A DNA stretch of 7,031 nucleotides from Pseudomonadaceae bacterium (GCA_947464215.1 CANHVX010000050.1:1-7031); one strand, 5' to 3'; counted from the stretch's first letter, positions 1-7,031 are shown. Program-made: numbers and translations. Notes: generated from the sequence alone by a model not told the origin.

Positions 1-2
1 GC

Positions 3-878
3 GTGACGGGTGCTTTGGCGAGCTTTTACCACGACAGCACGGATATCCATAACCCGCGCCACCGCGAAGTAACCGCCTACCGGCTGATTGCCAAAATGCC
101 GACGCTGACCGCCATGGCCTACAAATACAGCGTGGGGCAGCCGTTTATGTACCCCGACAACAACTTGAGCTATGCGGGGAACTTTCTGCGCATGATGTTT
201 GCTGTGCCCACCAAGGATTATGAAGTAAACCCCGTGGTGGAACAGGCGATGGACCGCATCTTTACGCTCCATGCCGACCACGAACAAAATGCCAGCACCA
301 GCACGGTGCGCTTGGCCGGCAGCAGCGGCGCCAACCCCTTTGCGTGCATCGCCGCAGGTGTGGCCACCCTGTGGGGCCCCCTCCATGGCGGCGCCAATGA
401 AGCCGTGCTGAAAATGCTGCAAGACATCGGCCATGAGAAAAATGTGCCCGCCTTCATTGCCAAAGTAAAAGATAAGCTGAGTGAAACCAAGCTGATGGGG
501 TTTGGCCATCGGGTGTATAAGAACTATGACCCGCGCGCCAAAATTATGCGCGAAACCTGCCATGCCGTGCTGAAAGAGCTGAATGTAAAAGACCCGGCTT
601 TGGATGTGGCCATGCAGCTGGAAGCCGCCGCGCTCTCGGACCCCTATTTTGTGGAGCGCAAGCTTTACCCCAATGTGGACTTCTACTCGGGGATTATCCT
701 GCGCGCGATTGGCATCCCCACGCCCATGTTTACCTGCCTGTTTGCGCTGGCCCGCACCACCGGATGGATTGCCCACTGGATGGAAATGATTGGCGAACCT
801 GACCAGAAAATCGGCCGCCCGCGCCAGCTTTACACTGGCCCCACCCGCCGCGATGTGCCGAATTTGGCCAAGCGCTAG
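3..878 (+). CDS. gltA: Citrate synthase (hexameric type), 5'-truncated
   Basis: This enzyme condenses acetyl-CoA with oxaloacetate to give citrate, the entry step of the cytosolic TCA cycle. The 291 residues seen carry the three catalytic residues: His128 in [12 protein letters not shown], His169 in the signature [14 protein letters not shown], and Asp226 in [25 protein letters not shown] (residues 89-103) and the C-terminal [14 protein letters not shown] are also typical. These catalytic positions are each exactly 136 lower than His264, His305 and Asp362 of the 427-residue E. coli GltA, and 427 minus 136 is 291. About 136 N-terminal residues therefore lie upstream of the window, and the C-terminus is complete (TAG at 876-878). 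The GTG at position 3 is the first start-like codon in the window, not the real start. Hexameric citrate synthases of this type are often inhibited by NADH; the N-terminal region that would help judge this is missing. The gene converges on sod and shares the terminator at 894-917. Confidence 0.97.
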   Translation: MTGALASFYHDSTDIHNPRHREVTAYRLIAKMPTLTAMAYKYSVGQPFMYPDNNLSYAGNFLRMMFAVPTKDYEVNPVVEQAMDRIFTLHADHEQNASTSTVRLAGSSGANPFACIAAGVATLWGPLHGGANEAVLKMLQDIGHEKNVPAFIAKVKDKLSETKLMGFGHRVYKNYDPRAKIMRETCHAVLKELNVKDPALDVAMQLEAAALSDPYFVERKLYPNVDFYSGIILRAIGIPTPMFTCLFALARTTGWIAHWMEMIGEPDQKIGRPRQLYTGPTRRDVPNLAKR

Positions 879-893
879 GGATTATGGTGACTG

Positions 894-917
894 AAAAGCC
901 CCCGTTTGGGGGCTTTT
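894..917. terminator. Bidirectional intrinsic terminator between gltA and sod
   Basis: This is a perfect 10-bp inverted repeat, AAAAGCCCCC, loop GTTT, GGGGGCTTTT. It lies 15 nt after the gltA stop and 18 nt after the sod stop. Read on either strand it gives a GC-rich stem ending in a TTTT run, so it can serve both convergent genes. The U-tract is short because it is part of the stem, so efficiency is uncertain. Confidence 0.85.
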
Positions 918-935
918 GGGTGTTTAGGAGGCCTC

Positions 936-1538
936 TTAGGCGCCGAAGTGGGCGGAGGCTTGGTGCCAGTTGAGGACGTTCCAGAAGGCCTTGAGGTAAT
1001 CGGCCCGGCGGTTTTGGTAGTGGAGGTAGTAGGCGTGCTCCCAGACATCGTTGCCAAGAATGGGCGTGCCTTTGACGGGTGCGCTGTCCATGAGTGGGTT
1101 ATCTTGGTTGGGTGTGCTGGTGATGACCAGTTTGCCCTCGGGCGTTTTGACCAGCCAGACCCAGCCGCTACCAAAGCGGGCGAGGCCCTCTTTCTCGAAA
1201 GCTTTCTTGAAGGCTTCGAGGCTGCCGAAGGTGCTGGCGATGGCATCTGACAGGGCGGCCGACGGCGTGGTGGGGGTGGGGCTGAGGAGATTCCAGAAAA
1301 AGGAATGGTTCCAGTGGCCGCCCGCGTTGTTGCGCACCACAGGGGCGTGCTGGGATATGGTGGCCAGCAAGTCTTCCAACGATTGGCCTTGCAGGGCCGG
1401 AGTGGCGGCCACCGCATTGTTGAGGTTGGTGATGTAGGCCTGATGGTGTTTGCCGTGGTGGATTTCCATGGTTTTGGCGTCGATGTGTGGTTCCAGCGCG
1501 GCGGGGGCAAAGGGAATGGCGGGGAGGGTGAATGACAT
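936..1538 (-). CDS. sodA: Superoxide dismutase, Fe/Mn family, Mn- or cambialistic-type signature
   Basis: The product dismutates superoxide to hydrogen peroxide and oxygen, probably in the cytoplasm because no signal peptide is visible. It has 200 residues, the usual length. The metal ligands are His27 (MEIHHGKHHQAY), His78 (GGHWNHSFFW), and Asp164 and His168 (DVWEHAYYLHYQNRR); the gateway tyrosine is Tyr35. Two positions separate Fe from Mn enzymes in this family: Fe-SODs usually have Gln two residues before the Trp of WNH and Ala in the second domain, whereas Mn-SODs have Gly and Gln. Here they are Gly74 and Gln145 (STPNQDNPL), the Mn or cambialistic pattern, so sodA is preferred over sodB; biochemical specificity remains unproven. 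The ATG at 1538 is chosen over an in-frame ATG at 1574 because MSFTLPAIPF is the canonical N-terminus and AGGAG lies 9 nt upstream. The 12 residues added by the upstream start have no family counterpart. Confidence 0.96.
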   Translation of the reverse strand: MSFTLPAIPFAPAALEPHIDAKTMEIHHGKHHQAYITNLNNAVAATPALQGQSLEDLLATISQHAPVVRNNAGGHWNHSFFWNLLSPTPTTPSAALSDAIASTFGSLEAFKKAFEKEGLARFGSGWVWLVKTPEGKLVITSTPNQDNPLMDSAPVKGTPILGNDVWEHAYYLHYQNRRADYLKAFWNVLNWHQASAHFGA

Positions 1539-1547
1539 GATGTGAGG

Positions 1548-1552
1548 CTCCT
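1548..1552 (-). promoter_or_regulatory. Shine-Dalgarno of sod (decides the start)
   Basis: On the minus strand AGGAG sits 9 nt before the ATG at 1538. It is the only good ribosome-binding site near either in-frame start, and it would be inside the coding region if the ATG at 1574 were used. It therefore supports the shorter 200-residue protein. Confidence 0.8.
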
Positions 1553-1569
1553 GTTTCAGGGTTACACAT

Positions 1570-1596
1570 ACCATATTACGCGCCTTGCGGCAGCAA
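1570..1596 (-). promoter_or_regulatory. Weak candidate promoter for sod
   Basis: The minus strand shows TTGCTG (1591-1596) and, 15 nt downstream, TATGGT (1570-1575). An overlapping TAATAT (1573-1578) has only 12 nt of spacing. The pair lies between the upstream terminator and the sod start, where a promoter is expected, but spacing and match are poor. The T-run of the upstream terminator supplies part of the -35. The exact element is uncertain. Confidence 0.25.
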
Positions 1597-1623
1597 AAAA
1601 CGGGCCCCGTGCGGGGGGCCCGT
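1595..1623 (-). terminator. Intrinsic terminator after the MOSC gene
   Basis: On the minus strand a 9-bp perfect stem, ACGGGCCCC pairing with GGGGCCCGT around a 6-nt loop, is followed by a run of T (complement of the A-run at 1595-1600). It begins 25 nt past the MOSC stop codon. It separates the MOSC gene from sod, so sod should need its own promoter. Confidence 0.85.
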
Positions 1624-1648
1624 GAGGCGCTTGAAGAGGGAAGGTTTG

Positions 1649-2341
1649 CTAGGCGCGCAGGATATCTTGTGTGCGTAGCACGCCTTTTGTTTCGGGCTGG
1701 AGAATTACCCCCATCACCGTGCGCACCTGGCGGTGCGGCGAGCGATAGGTGGGCAGGTTATCCTCCATAAAGTTTTCGAGCATGGGCAGCAGAAGTATAT
1801 CGCGTTGGCCGGTGGAGGGGTTGGCTTCGATAGCTTTGCAGCGCTCGCAGGCATCGACCACCACAAACGGCTGGTTGCCGATATGAATGCGCCGGTTGCC
1901 GGGGTGGCGGTTGACCCATGCCAGTTCGGCAAAGGGTTCCAGCCCCGACACCCAGAGGTTCATACGGAAGCGGCGTGGGTCGATATCGGCATTGGCCCAT
2001 TCTTGGAGGCGTTCCACGGTGGCGAGATTGAGCAGCGTGACTGTGGGGCCTTTTGTGTCGGTGAGGTTGAACGCACCGTGCGTGTGCACCTCGGTGCCCA
2101 CGGTGACAGGGATATCGGCCGTGGGGGTGGAGTGGGCCAGCGGCGCCAGGTGCGGGGTGTTCATGCTGACATAAAACTGCCCCTTGGGTGCCCAGGCCGT
2201 GGGTTGGCCCGCCTTTTTGGCAAACGCCCGTTGGCGGTCTCCGACCACGCCGACCAGCGGGTCTATGGTGAGTGTTGGCTCGGCCTTACCGGCCAGGCCC
2301 TTGGTGGGAAAGCGGAAAAGCTGGGAGATGTGTGCCTGCAT
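1649..2341 (-). CDS. MOSC domain-containing protein (YcbX/mARC-like, no ferredoxin domain)
   Basis: This 230-residue protein has an N-terminal MOSC beta-barrel-type region (SQLFRFPTKGLAGKAEPTL, residues 6-24) followed by the MOSC core. Core motifs are DPRRFRMNLWVSGLEPFAE (121-139), which matches the family pattern RRFRxNLxV, and DACERCKAIEANPSTGQRD (163-181), which matches the RCxxxxxxPxTGxxD block. In this family the Cys of the RC motif is the expected molybdenum-cofactor ligand, here Cys168, with a second Cys at 165. Related proteins (bacterial YcbX, eukaryotic mARC) reduce N-hydroxylated compounds. YcbX of E. coli is longer and carries a C-terminal [2Fe-2S] domain that is absent here, so an electron donor would have to be a separate protein. 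No signal peptide or membrane segment is apparent. The ATG at 2341 is preceded by AGGGGG 5 nt upstream, a mediocre ribosome-binding site. The substrate cannot be told from sequence. Confidence 0.9.
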   Translation of the reverse strand: MQAHISQLFRFPTKGLAGKAEPTLTIDPLVGVVGDRQRAFAKKAGQPTAWAPKGQFYVSMNTPHLAPLAHSTPTADIPVTVGTEVHTHGAFNLTDTKGPTVTLLNLATVERLQEWANADIDPRRFRMNLWVSGLEPFAELAWVNRHPGNRRIHIGNQPFVVVDACERCKAIEANPSTGQRDILLLPMLENFMEDNLPTYRSPHRQVRTVMGVILQPETKGVLRTQDILRA

Positions 2342-2377
2342 GGGGACCCCCTTTGGGCAAGCGGTTGCGGTGCCTAC

Positions 2378-2406
2378 CTTTTAGGGGGATTGGCCGTGCT
2401 TGGCAA
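2378..2406 (-). promoter_or_regulatory. Candidate sigma-70-type promoter for the MOSC gene
   Basis: On the minus strand TTGCCA (2401-2406, 5/6 match to the -35 consensus) is followed after exactly 17 nt by TAAAAG (2378-2383, 4/6 match to the -10). Transcription would begin near 2371, leaving a leader of about 30 nt. It lies in the 68-bp gap after the uvrA stop, and the -35 begins 4 nt beyond that stop codon. No terminator is visible in this gap, so read-through from uvrA is also possible. Confidence 0.35.
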
Positions 2407-2409
2407 GGG

Positions 2410-5337
2410 CTAGGCCGCGCGGTTGGGCTTGAGCAGGGGAGCCAAAAACTGCCCGGTAAAGCTGCCCTTCACCTTGGCCACGGCCTCGGGCGTGCCCTCG
2501 GCCACCAATTGGCCGCCGCCGCTGCCGCCTTCGGGGCCGATATCGATCACCCAATCGGCGGTTTTTATCACGTCGAGATTGTGTTCGATAATAATCATCG
2601 TGTTGCCGGCATCGACCAGTTTGTGGAGGGTTTTTAACAGCTGGTCGATATCGGCAAAGTGCAGGCCCGTGGTGGGTTCATCGAGAATATACAGCGTGCG
2701 GCCGGTGGCGATTTTGGCCAGCTCCTTCGCCAGCTTCACCCGTTGGGCCTCGCCGCCCGACAGCGTGGTGGCGCTTTGGCCCAGCTGGATGTAGCCCAAG
2801 CCCACATCCATGAGTGTTTTGATATGCTTGGCCAGGCGTGGGACGCCACTGAAAAAGGCGTAGGCCTCGGCGACGGTCATGCCCAGGACATCGGCGATGG
2901 ATTTGCCCTTATAGAGCACCTCGAGCGTTTCGCGGTTGAAGCGTTTGCCCTTGCAGACCTCGCACGGCACATAGACATCGGGCAGGAACTGCATATCGAC
3001 CTTGATGACGCCATCGCCTTCGCACGATTCACACCGGCCGCCCTTGACGTTGAAGCTAAACCGCCCCGGGCCGTAGCCGCGGGCTTTGCTTTCTGGCAGG
3101 GCGGCGAACCAATCGCGCACCGGCGCATAGATGCCCGTGTAGGTAGCAGGGTTGCTGCGGGGGGTGCGGCCGATGGGGGATTGGTCGATATTCACAAGTT
3201 TATCGATATGTTCGGTGCCGGTGATGGCGGTGTGCGGCGCGGCGTGCTCGCGGCTGCCATTCAGGCGTGCGGCGAGGGCGTTGTGGAGTGTATCCATCAC
3301 CAGCGTGCTTTTGCCACTGCCGCTGACGCCCGTGACGCAAGTGAGCACGCCCAAGGGAAAGTTCACACTCAGATTTTGCAGGTTGTTGCCCGTGGCGCCG
3401 TTCACCCCCAGCGCGGGCCCTGCCGGCTTGCGGCGTTTGGCGGGCACGGGGATGGATTTGCGGCCGCTTAAGTAATCGCCGGTGAGGCTGCGTGGCGTGT
3501 TGCAAATGTCTTCCACCTTGCCTTGGGCTACGACCTCGCCGCCGTGAACCCCGGCGGCGGGGCCCATATCGACCACAAAATCGGCGAGGCGGATGGCGTC
3601 TTCGTCGTGTTCGACCACGAGCACGGTGTTGTCGAGATCGCGCAGGTGGGTGAGGGTTTCGAGCAGCCGCATGTTGTCGCGTTGGTGGAGGCCGATGCTG
3701 GGTTCATCGAGCACATACAACACCCCGGTGAGCCCGCTGCCGATTTGGGAGGCGAGGCGGATGCGCTGGCTTTCGCCGCCTGAAAGCGTGCCCGCCGTGC
3801 GTGAGAGGTTGAGATAGCTCAGCCCCACATGGGTGAGGAAGCCCAGGCGCGCCTTGATTTCGCGCAGGATGGGGGTGGCGATGGCCTCGGTGTTGCCGGT
3901 GAGGGTGGTTTGCAGAAATTCGGTGAATTCGAGTGCGTGGGTGAGGGGCATGGCGCAGAACTGATGGATGCTTTTGCTGCCGATTTTGACCGCTAAGGCG
4001 GCGGGATTCAGGCGGCTGCCCGCGCAGGTTTCGCACGGTTTGGCGGCGCGGTAGCGGTTGAGATCTTCCCGCGCGTAGGGGTTGGAGGATTCATCCCAGC
4101 GGCGCTTGAGGATATCGAGCACGCCATTGAACGGTTTTTGCGTTTGGAACTTGGCCTTGGTGCCTTCAAACACAAAGGGAATGGCCTCGGCGCCGCTGCC
4201 GTGGATGATGGTGTGGCGGATGGCTTCGGGCAGTTTGGCCCAGGGAGTGTCGAGGCTGAATTTATAATGACTGCTGAGGGCGCGGAGGTAATAAAGCCCG
4301 GTTTTGTTGATGGTGAAGCCGCGCGGGCCGTCTTTCTCGCGCCAGGGGTGAATGGCGCCTTGGTTGATGGTGAGGGAGGTATCGGGCACCACCAGTTCGG
4401 CCTCGAAATGGATGACCTCGCCCAGGCCATCGCAGCTTTGGCAGGCGCCAAAGGGGCTGTTGAAGCTGAATAAACGGGGTTCTAGCTGCGTGGCGTGGCC
4501 GCAAAGAGGGCAGCTGTGATGCTCGGAGAATAGTTGGGCTTCGCCGCCTTCGGCGCGTTTGACGAGGGCGAGGCCTTCGGCCAGTTTCAAGGCGGTTGAT
4601 AGGCTATCGGCCAGGCGTTGGGTGAAGGTGCTCTCGGGTTTGACGATGAGGCGGTCTATCACCACGTTGATATCGTGCTTGATTTTTTTGTCGAGCTTGG
4701 GGGCCTCGGCGAGTTCGACCAGTTTGCCGTCGATTTCGGCGCGGGTGTAGCCCTGGGCTTGCCAAAGTTTGAACTCGGCCGCGTATTCGCCCTTGCGGCC
4801 ACGCACCACAGGCGCCATGACCATGAGCTTGGTGCCCTCGGGCCAGGCTTGGACATTATCAACCATTTGCTGGATGGTTTGGGCGCTGATTTCTTGCTCG
4901 GGGTGGTTGGGGCAGTAGGCGGTGCCGGCGTTGGCATAGAGCAGGCGGAGGTAATCGTAAATCTCGGTGATGGTGCCTACCGTGCTGCGCGGGTTTTTGG
5001 AGGTGGTTTTCTGCTCGATGGCGATGGCGGGCGCGAGGCCTTCTATCCGCTCGACATCGGGTTTGGTGTTCATTTCCAGAAATTGGCGGGCATAGGCGCT
5101 TAACGATTCCACATAGCGGCGCTGGCCCTCGGCATAAATGGTGTCGAACGCCAGGCTGCTTTTGCCGCTGCCGCTGACGCCCGTAAGCACGGTAAGGGTG
5201 CGTTTGGGGATGTTGATACTGACGTTTTTGAGGTTGTGCTCGCGCGCGCCCTTCACCATAAGGTGCGTGATGGGCGTTGCCGCCTCGGGCAAGGCCGTGG
5301 GGCGGGCGGGCGATGATGCGGGCGGTTTTTTGGGCAC
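2410..5337 (-). CDS. uvrA: Excinuclease ABC subunit UvrA
   Basis: UvrA is the damage-sensing ATPase of nucleotide excision repair; as a dimer it loads UvrB at lesions. The 975-residue protein contains two ABC ATPase halves. In the first half, Walker A is GVSGSGKS (53-60), the signature LSGGESQR (518-525) and Walker [11 protein letters not shown] (542-551). In the second half, Walker A is GVSGSGKS (670-677), the signature LSGGEAQR (859-866) and Walker [11 protein letters not shown] (884-893). Each half has a zinc module of the form C-x2-C-x19-C-x2-C: Cys276/279/299/302 and Cys769/772/792/795. A further CxxC pair is at 435/438. The UvrB-interaction region (about 120-250) follows [16 protein letters not shown]. 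The GTG start at 5337 is the most upstream in-frame start; an in-frame TGA precedes it. It gives a Pro/Ala-rich extension of about 23 residues before the family core [16 protein letters not shown]; the ATG at residue 27 would cut into that core. No clear Shine-Dalgarno or LexA box is seen. Confidence 0.98.
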   Translation of the reverse strand: MPKKPPASSPARPTALPEAATPITHLMVKGAREHNLKNVSINIPKRTLTVLTGVSGSGKSSLAFDTIYAEGQRRYVESLSAYARQFLEMNTKPDVERIEGLAPAIAIEQKTTSKNPRSTVGTITEIYDYLRLLYANAGTAYCPNHPEQEISAQTIQQMVDNVQAWPEGTKLMVMAPVVRGRKGEYAAEFKLWQAQGYTRAEIDGKLVELAEAPKLDKKIKHDINVVIDRLIVKPESTFTQRLADSLSTALKLAEGLALVKRAEGGEAQLFSEHHSCPLCGHATQLEPRLFSFNSPFGACQSCDGLGEVIHFEAELVVPDTSLTINQGAIHPWREKDGPRGFTINKTGLYYLRALSSHYKFSLDTPWAKLPEAIRHTIIHGSGAEAIPFVFEGTKAKFQTQKPFNGVLDILKRRWDESSNPYAREDLNRYRAAKPCETCAGSRLNPAALAVKIGSKSIHQFCAMPLTHALEFTEFLQTTLTGNTEAIATPILREIKARLGFLTHVGLSYLNLSRTAGTLSGGESQRIRLASQIGSGLTGVLYVLDEPSIGLHQRDNMRLLETLTHLRDLDNTVLVVEHDEDAIRLADFVVDMGPAAGVHGGEVVAQGKVEDICNTPRSLTGDYLSGRKSIPVPAKRRKPAGPALGVNGATGNNLQNLSVNFPLGVLTCVTGVSGSGKSTLVMDTLHNALAARLNGSREHAAPHTAITGTEHIDKLVNIDQSPIGRTPRSNPATYTGIYAPVRDWFAALPESKARGYGPGRFSFNVKGGRCESCEGDGVIKVDMQFLPDVYVPCEVCKGKRFNRETLEVLYKGKSIADVLGMTVAEAYAFFSGVPRLAKHIKTLMDVGLGYIQLGQSATTLSGGEAQRVKLAKELAKIATGRTLYILDEPTTGLHFADIDQLLKTLHKLVDAGNTMIIIEHNLDVIKTADWVIDIGPEGGSGGGQLVAEGTPEAVAKVKGSFTGQFLAPLLKPNRAA

Positions 5338-5434
5338 GTGGAAATAAGCGCACGGAAATCAAATTTTGGCAAATGGTTTCTGTGCGTCTGCCGACAAACT
5401 TAGATAAAAAGCTTACATAATGCCTGTTTGTGAC

Positions 5435-5463
5435 TGGCCAGCCGCCAAACCCGTGCTTATACT
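5435..5463 (+). promoter_or_regulatory. Candidate rsh promoter, possibly giving a leaderless mRNA
   Basis: TGGCCA (5435-5440, 4/6 match to the -35) is followed after 17 nt by TATACT (5458-5463, a good -10). The expected transcription start, about 7 nt beyond the -10, coincides with the A of the rsh ATG at 5470, and no Shine-Dalgarno precedes that ATG. A second possible -10, CATAAT at 5416-5421, would give a leader of about 40 nt but has only a poor -35 (CCGACA, 19-nt spacing). Confidence 0.4.
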
Positions 5464-5469
5464 CTGCGG

Positions 5470-7031
5470 ATGCGCCAATATGAGCTGATTGAAAAAATTA
5501 AAGCCTATAACCCCAAAGCGGATGTCGGGCTTATCAACCGTGCCTACGTTTACAGCATGAAAGCCCATGGCGGCCAACAACGCGCCAACGGCTTGCCCTA
5601 TTTGGTGCACCCGCTGGCGGTTTCAAGTATCCTGGCCGACCTGAAGCTGGACGATGTGAGCATTGCCGTGGGCCTGCTTCATGACACGCTGGAAGACACG
5701 CTTTCCACCCACGATGAATTGCGCCAGCTGTTTGGCGATGACGTGGCCGAGCTGGTAGAAGGTGTAACCAAGCTTTCCAAAATTTCGTTTGAAGACAAAA
5801 CGTTGGAACAAGCGGAAAACTTCCGCAAACTGTTGCTGGCGATGAGCAAGGACATTCGGGTTCTGCTGATTAAACTGGCCGACCGTTTGCACAACATGCG
5901 CACCATTGAAGCCAAACGCCCCGAAAGCCAGCGCAAAACCGCCAAAGAGACGTTGGATATTTATGTGCCGCTGGCCGACCGCATCGGGTTGCACACCGTA
6001 AAAGCCGAGCTGGAAGACCTGGCGTTTAAGGTTCTGGAGCCGGAAGAATATACCGCCATTGAAGCCAAAATGGCGGAATGGCGCGCCCAGGATAACTTGG
6101 TGGGGCGTGTGATTGAAACCCTGCAAGATGAGCTGGCGGACGCTGGGCTTGATGCCAAGGTTTCGGGCCGCGAAAAAGCTATTGCCAGTATTCACCAAAA
6201 AATGGTGCGCAAAAGCCTGGCTTTTGACCAGCTGACGGATATTGTGGCCTACCGCGTTATCGCCCCCAACCGCCGCGCGTGCTATGAGGTTTTGGGCTTG
6301 ATGCATGACCGGTATAAGGCTATCCCCGGGCGGTTTAAAGATTACATTTCGGCCCCCAAGCCCAACGGTTACCAGAGCCTGCACACCAGCCTGGTGGGCC
6401 CCTTTGGCAACCGCATGGAGGTGCAGATACGCACCCAAGACATGCACGATGTGGCGGAAAATGGCGTGGCCGCGCATTGGCTTTATGCCCACATAAAAAC
6501 CCCCGGCAAAGCCGCTGCCAAAAGTGTGGATGTGAAAGCCGAAAGTGCCGCCCTGGCTGCCGAAGACCAACGTGACGGCAACCGCGTGCAGCTGCCCACC
6601 AACCCCTACCGTTGGCTGAAAGGCTTGGTGGAACAATTGCAAGGCGTGGATGACCCCGCCGAATTTTACGAGAACGCCAAGCTGGAATTGTTCAGCGAAA
6701 ACGTGTTTGCCATGACGCCCAAAGGAGATGTTATCCAGCTGCCGCGTGGCGCGACACCGCTTGATTTTGCCTACGCGGTGCATAGCAAAGTGGGCAACCA
6801 TGCCGTTTCGGCCAAGGTAAATGGCAGTGTGGTGCCGCTGCGCCGTGTGCTGGAAAACGGCGATGTGGTGGAGATTATTACAAGCCCCCACCAGCACCCC
6901 AACCCCGGCTGGCGCGAATTTGTGGTGAGCAGCCGCGCCCGCAGCGCCGTAAACCGCTATCTGCGCCAGCAAGAGCATGAAGAAATGGTGCGGCTGGGGC
7001 GTGAGATTCTGGACAAAGCCGCCCGCCGCGA
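5470..7031 (+). CDS. rsh: Bifunctional (p)ppGpp synthetase/hydrolase (RelA/SpoT family), 3'-truncated
   Basis: The product makes and degrades the stringent-response alarmone (p)ppGpp. The frame stays open for 520 codons to the window edge with no stop. The hydrolase HD domain (about 20-170) has all metal-site residues: His47, His71-Asp72 in LLHDTLEDT, and Asp138 in LADRLHNM. Their spacing is the same as His53, His77-Asp78 and Asp144 of Streptococcus Rel. The synthetase domain (about 215-340) has GREKAIASIHQKM (233-245), the G-loop with RFKD (288-291) rather than the EFDD of monofunctional RelA, KPNGYQSLHT (297-306) and MEVQIRT (316-322). Both activities therefore look intact. A linker of about 55 residues leads to a TGS domain (about 406-472, TPKGDVIQLPRGATPLDFAYAVH). 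The missing part, judged by usual family length of 700 or more residues, should hold the helical and ACT regulatory domains. The ATG at 5470 is the first in frame after a TGA at 5431-5433. The gene is divergent from uvrA. Confidence 0.96.
   Translation, partial: MRQYELIEKIKAYNPKADVGLINRAYVYSMKAHGGQQRANGLPYLVHPLAVSSILADLKLDDVSIAVGLLHDTLEDTLSTHDELRQLFGDDVAELVEGVTKLSKISFEDKTLEQAENFRKLLLAMSKDIRVLLIKLADRLHNMRTIEAKRPESQRKTAKETLDIYVPLADRIGLHTVKAELEDLAFKVLEPEEYTAIEAKMAEWRAQDNLVGRVIETLQDELADAGLDAKVSGREKAIASIHQKMVRKSLAFDQLTDIVAYRVIAPNRRACYEVLGLMHDRYKAIPGRFKDYISAPKPNGYQSLHTSLVGPFGNRMEVQIRTQDMHDVAENGVAAHWLYAHIKTPGKAAAKSVDVKAESAALAAEDQRDGNRVQLPTNPYRWLKGLVEQLQGVDDPAEFYENAKLELFSENVFAMTPKGDVIQLPRGATPLDFAYAVHSKVGNHAVSAKVNGSVVPLRRVLENGDVVEIITSPHQHPNPGWREFVVSSRARSAVNRYLRQQEHEEMVRLGREILDKAARR

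Noticed and set aside
875..1510. A 211-codon minus-strand frame overlapping sod in another register.
   Set aside because: Its composition is Pro/Ser/Thr/Arg-rich, which is the out-of-frame reading of sod, and it runs through the gltA/sod terminator. The SOD frame explains the region fully.
1539..1574. A longer SOD starting at the ATG at 1574.
   Set aside because: The 12 extra residues lack any match to SOD N-termini, and the good AGGAG site lies inside them, placed for the ATG at 1538.
1733..2413. A 226-codon plus-strand open frame opposite the MOSC gene.
   Set aside because: The opposite strand encodes a recognisable MOSC protein with conserved motifs. This frame has none and extends only across the short uvrA/MOSC gap.
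2659..3471. A 270-codon plus-strand open frame inside uvrA.
   Set aside because: It lies antisense to a complete, motif-rich uvrA gene. Its Ala/Asp/His/Gly-rich translation is typical of a mirror frame, and it resembles no family.
5623..6978. A 451-codon open frame on the minus strand, antisense to rsh.
   Set aside because: It is codon-aligned with rsh, so it stays open simply because rsh avoids the rare codons TTA, CTA and TCA. It ends exactly at the one TCA serine codon (Ser52, 5623-5625). The translation is His/Gly/Phe-rich and resembles no known family.
1..7031. A novel defence, mobile or biosynthetic system.
   Set aside because: All coding space is accounted for by five conserved housekeeping genes. 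There are no spaced repeats, transposase or integrase motifs, attachment-like duplications or tRNA-like folds that I could see, and no gap without a gene exceeds about 135 bp.

Overview
The window looks like an ordinary chromosomal housekeeping segment from a moderately GC-rich Gram-negative bacterium, most likely an alphaproteobacterium. That placement rests on the RelA/SpoT homolog, whose post-synthetase region (NPYRWLKGLVEQL, then LPRGATPLDFAYAVH in the TGS domain) resembles alphaproteobacterial Rsh proteins. It is inferred from remembered family patterns, not from a search. All five protein genes are recognisable and none shows a frameshift or internal stop. Two are cut by the window edges.

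Layout: (1) 3-878, plus strand: the C-terminal two thirds of hexamer-type citrate synthase (gltA). It ends in a perfect hairpin at 894-917 that can terminate transcription from both sides. (2) 936-1538, minus strand: a superoxide dismutase convergent with gltA; its metal-specificity residues point to manganese or cambialistic use. (3) 1649-2341, minus strand: a MOSC-domain protein followed by its own intrinsic terminator (1595-1623). (4) 2410-5337, minus strand: full-length UvrA with a GTG start. (5) 5470 to the window end, plus strand: the N-terminal 520 codons of a bifunctional (p)ppGpp synthetase/hydrolase, divergent from uvrA across a 132-bp AT-richer gap.

The genes do not form a single pathway. 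They cover the TCA cycle (GltA), superoxide detoxification (SOD), possible molybdenum-cofactor redox chemistry (MOSC), nucleotide excision repair (UvrA) and the stringent response (Rsh). The three minus-strand genes lie in line but are probably separate units: a terminator separates the MOSC gene from sod, and a promoter-like sequence lies between uvrA and the MOSC gene.

I found no mobile element, CRISPR array, tRNA, rRNA or clearly novel system. The most useful second looks are regulatory and small-scale: a possible leaderless start for rsh with a palindrome over its -35, the Mn-type signature of the SOD, no visible LexA box at uvrA, and a near-identical DNA repeat encoding both Walker A loops of UvrA.
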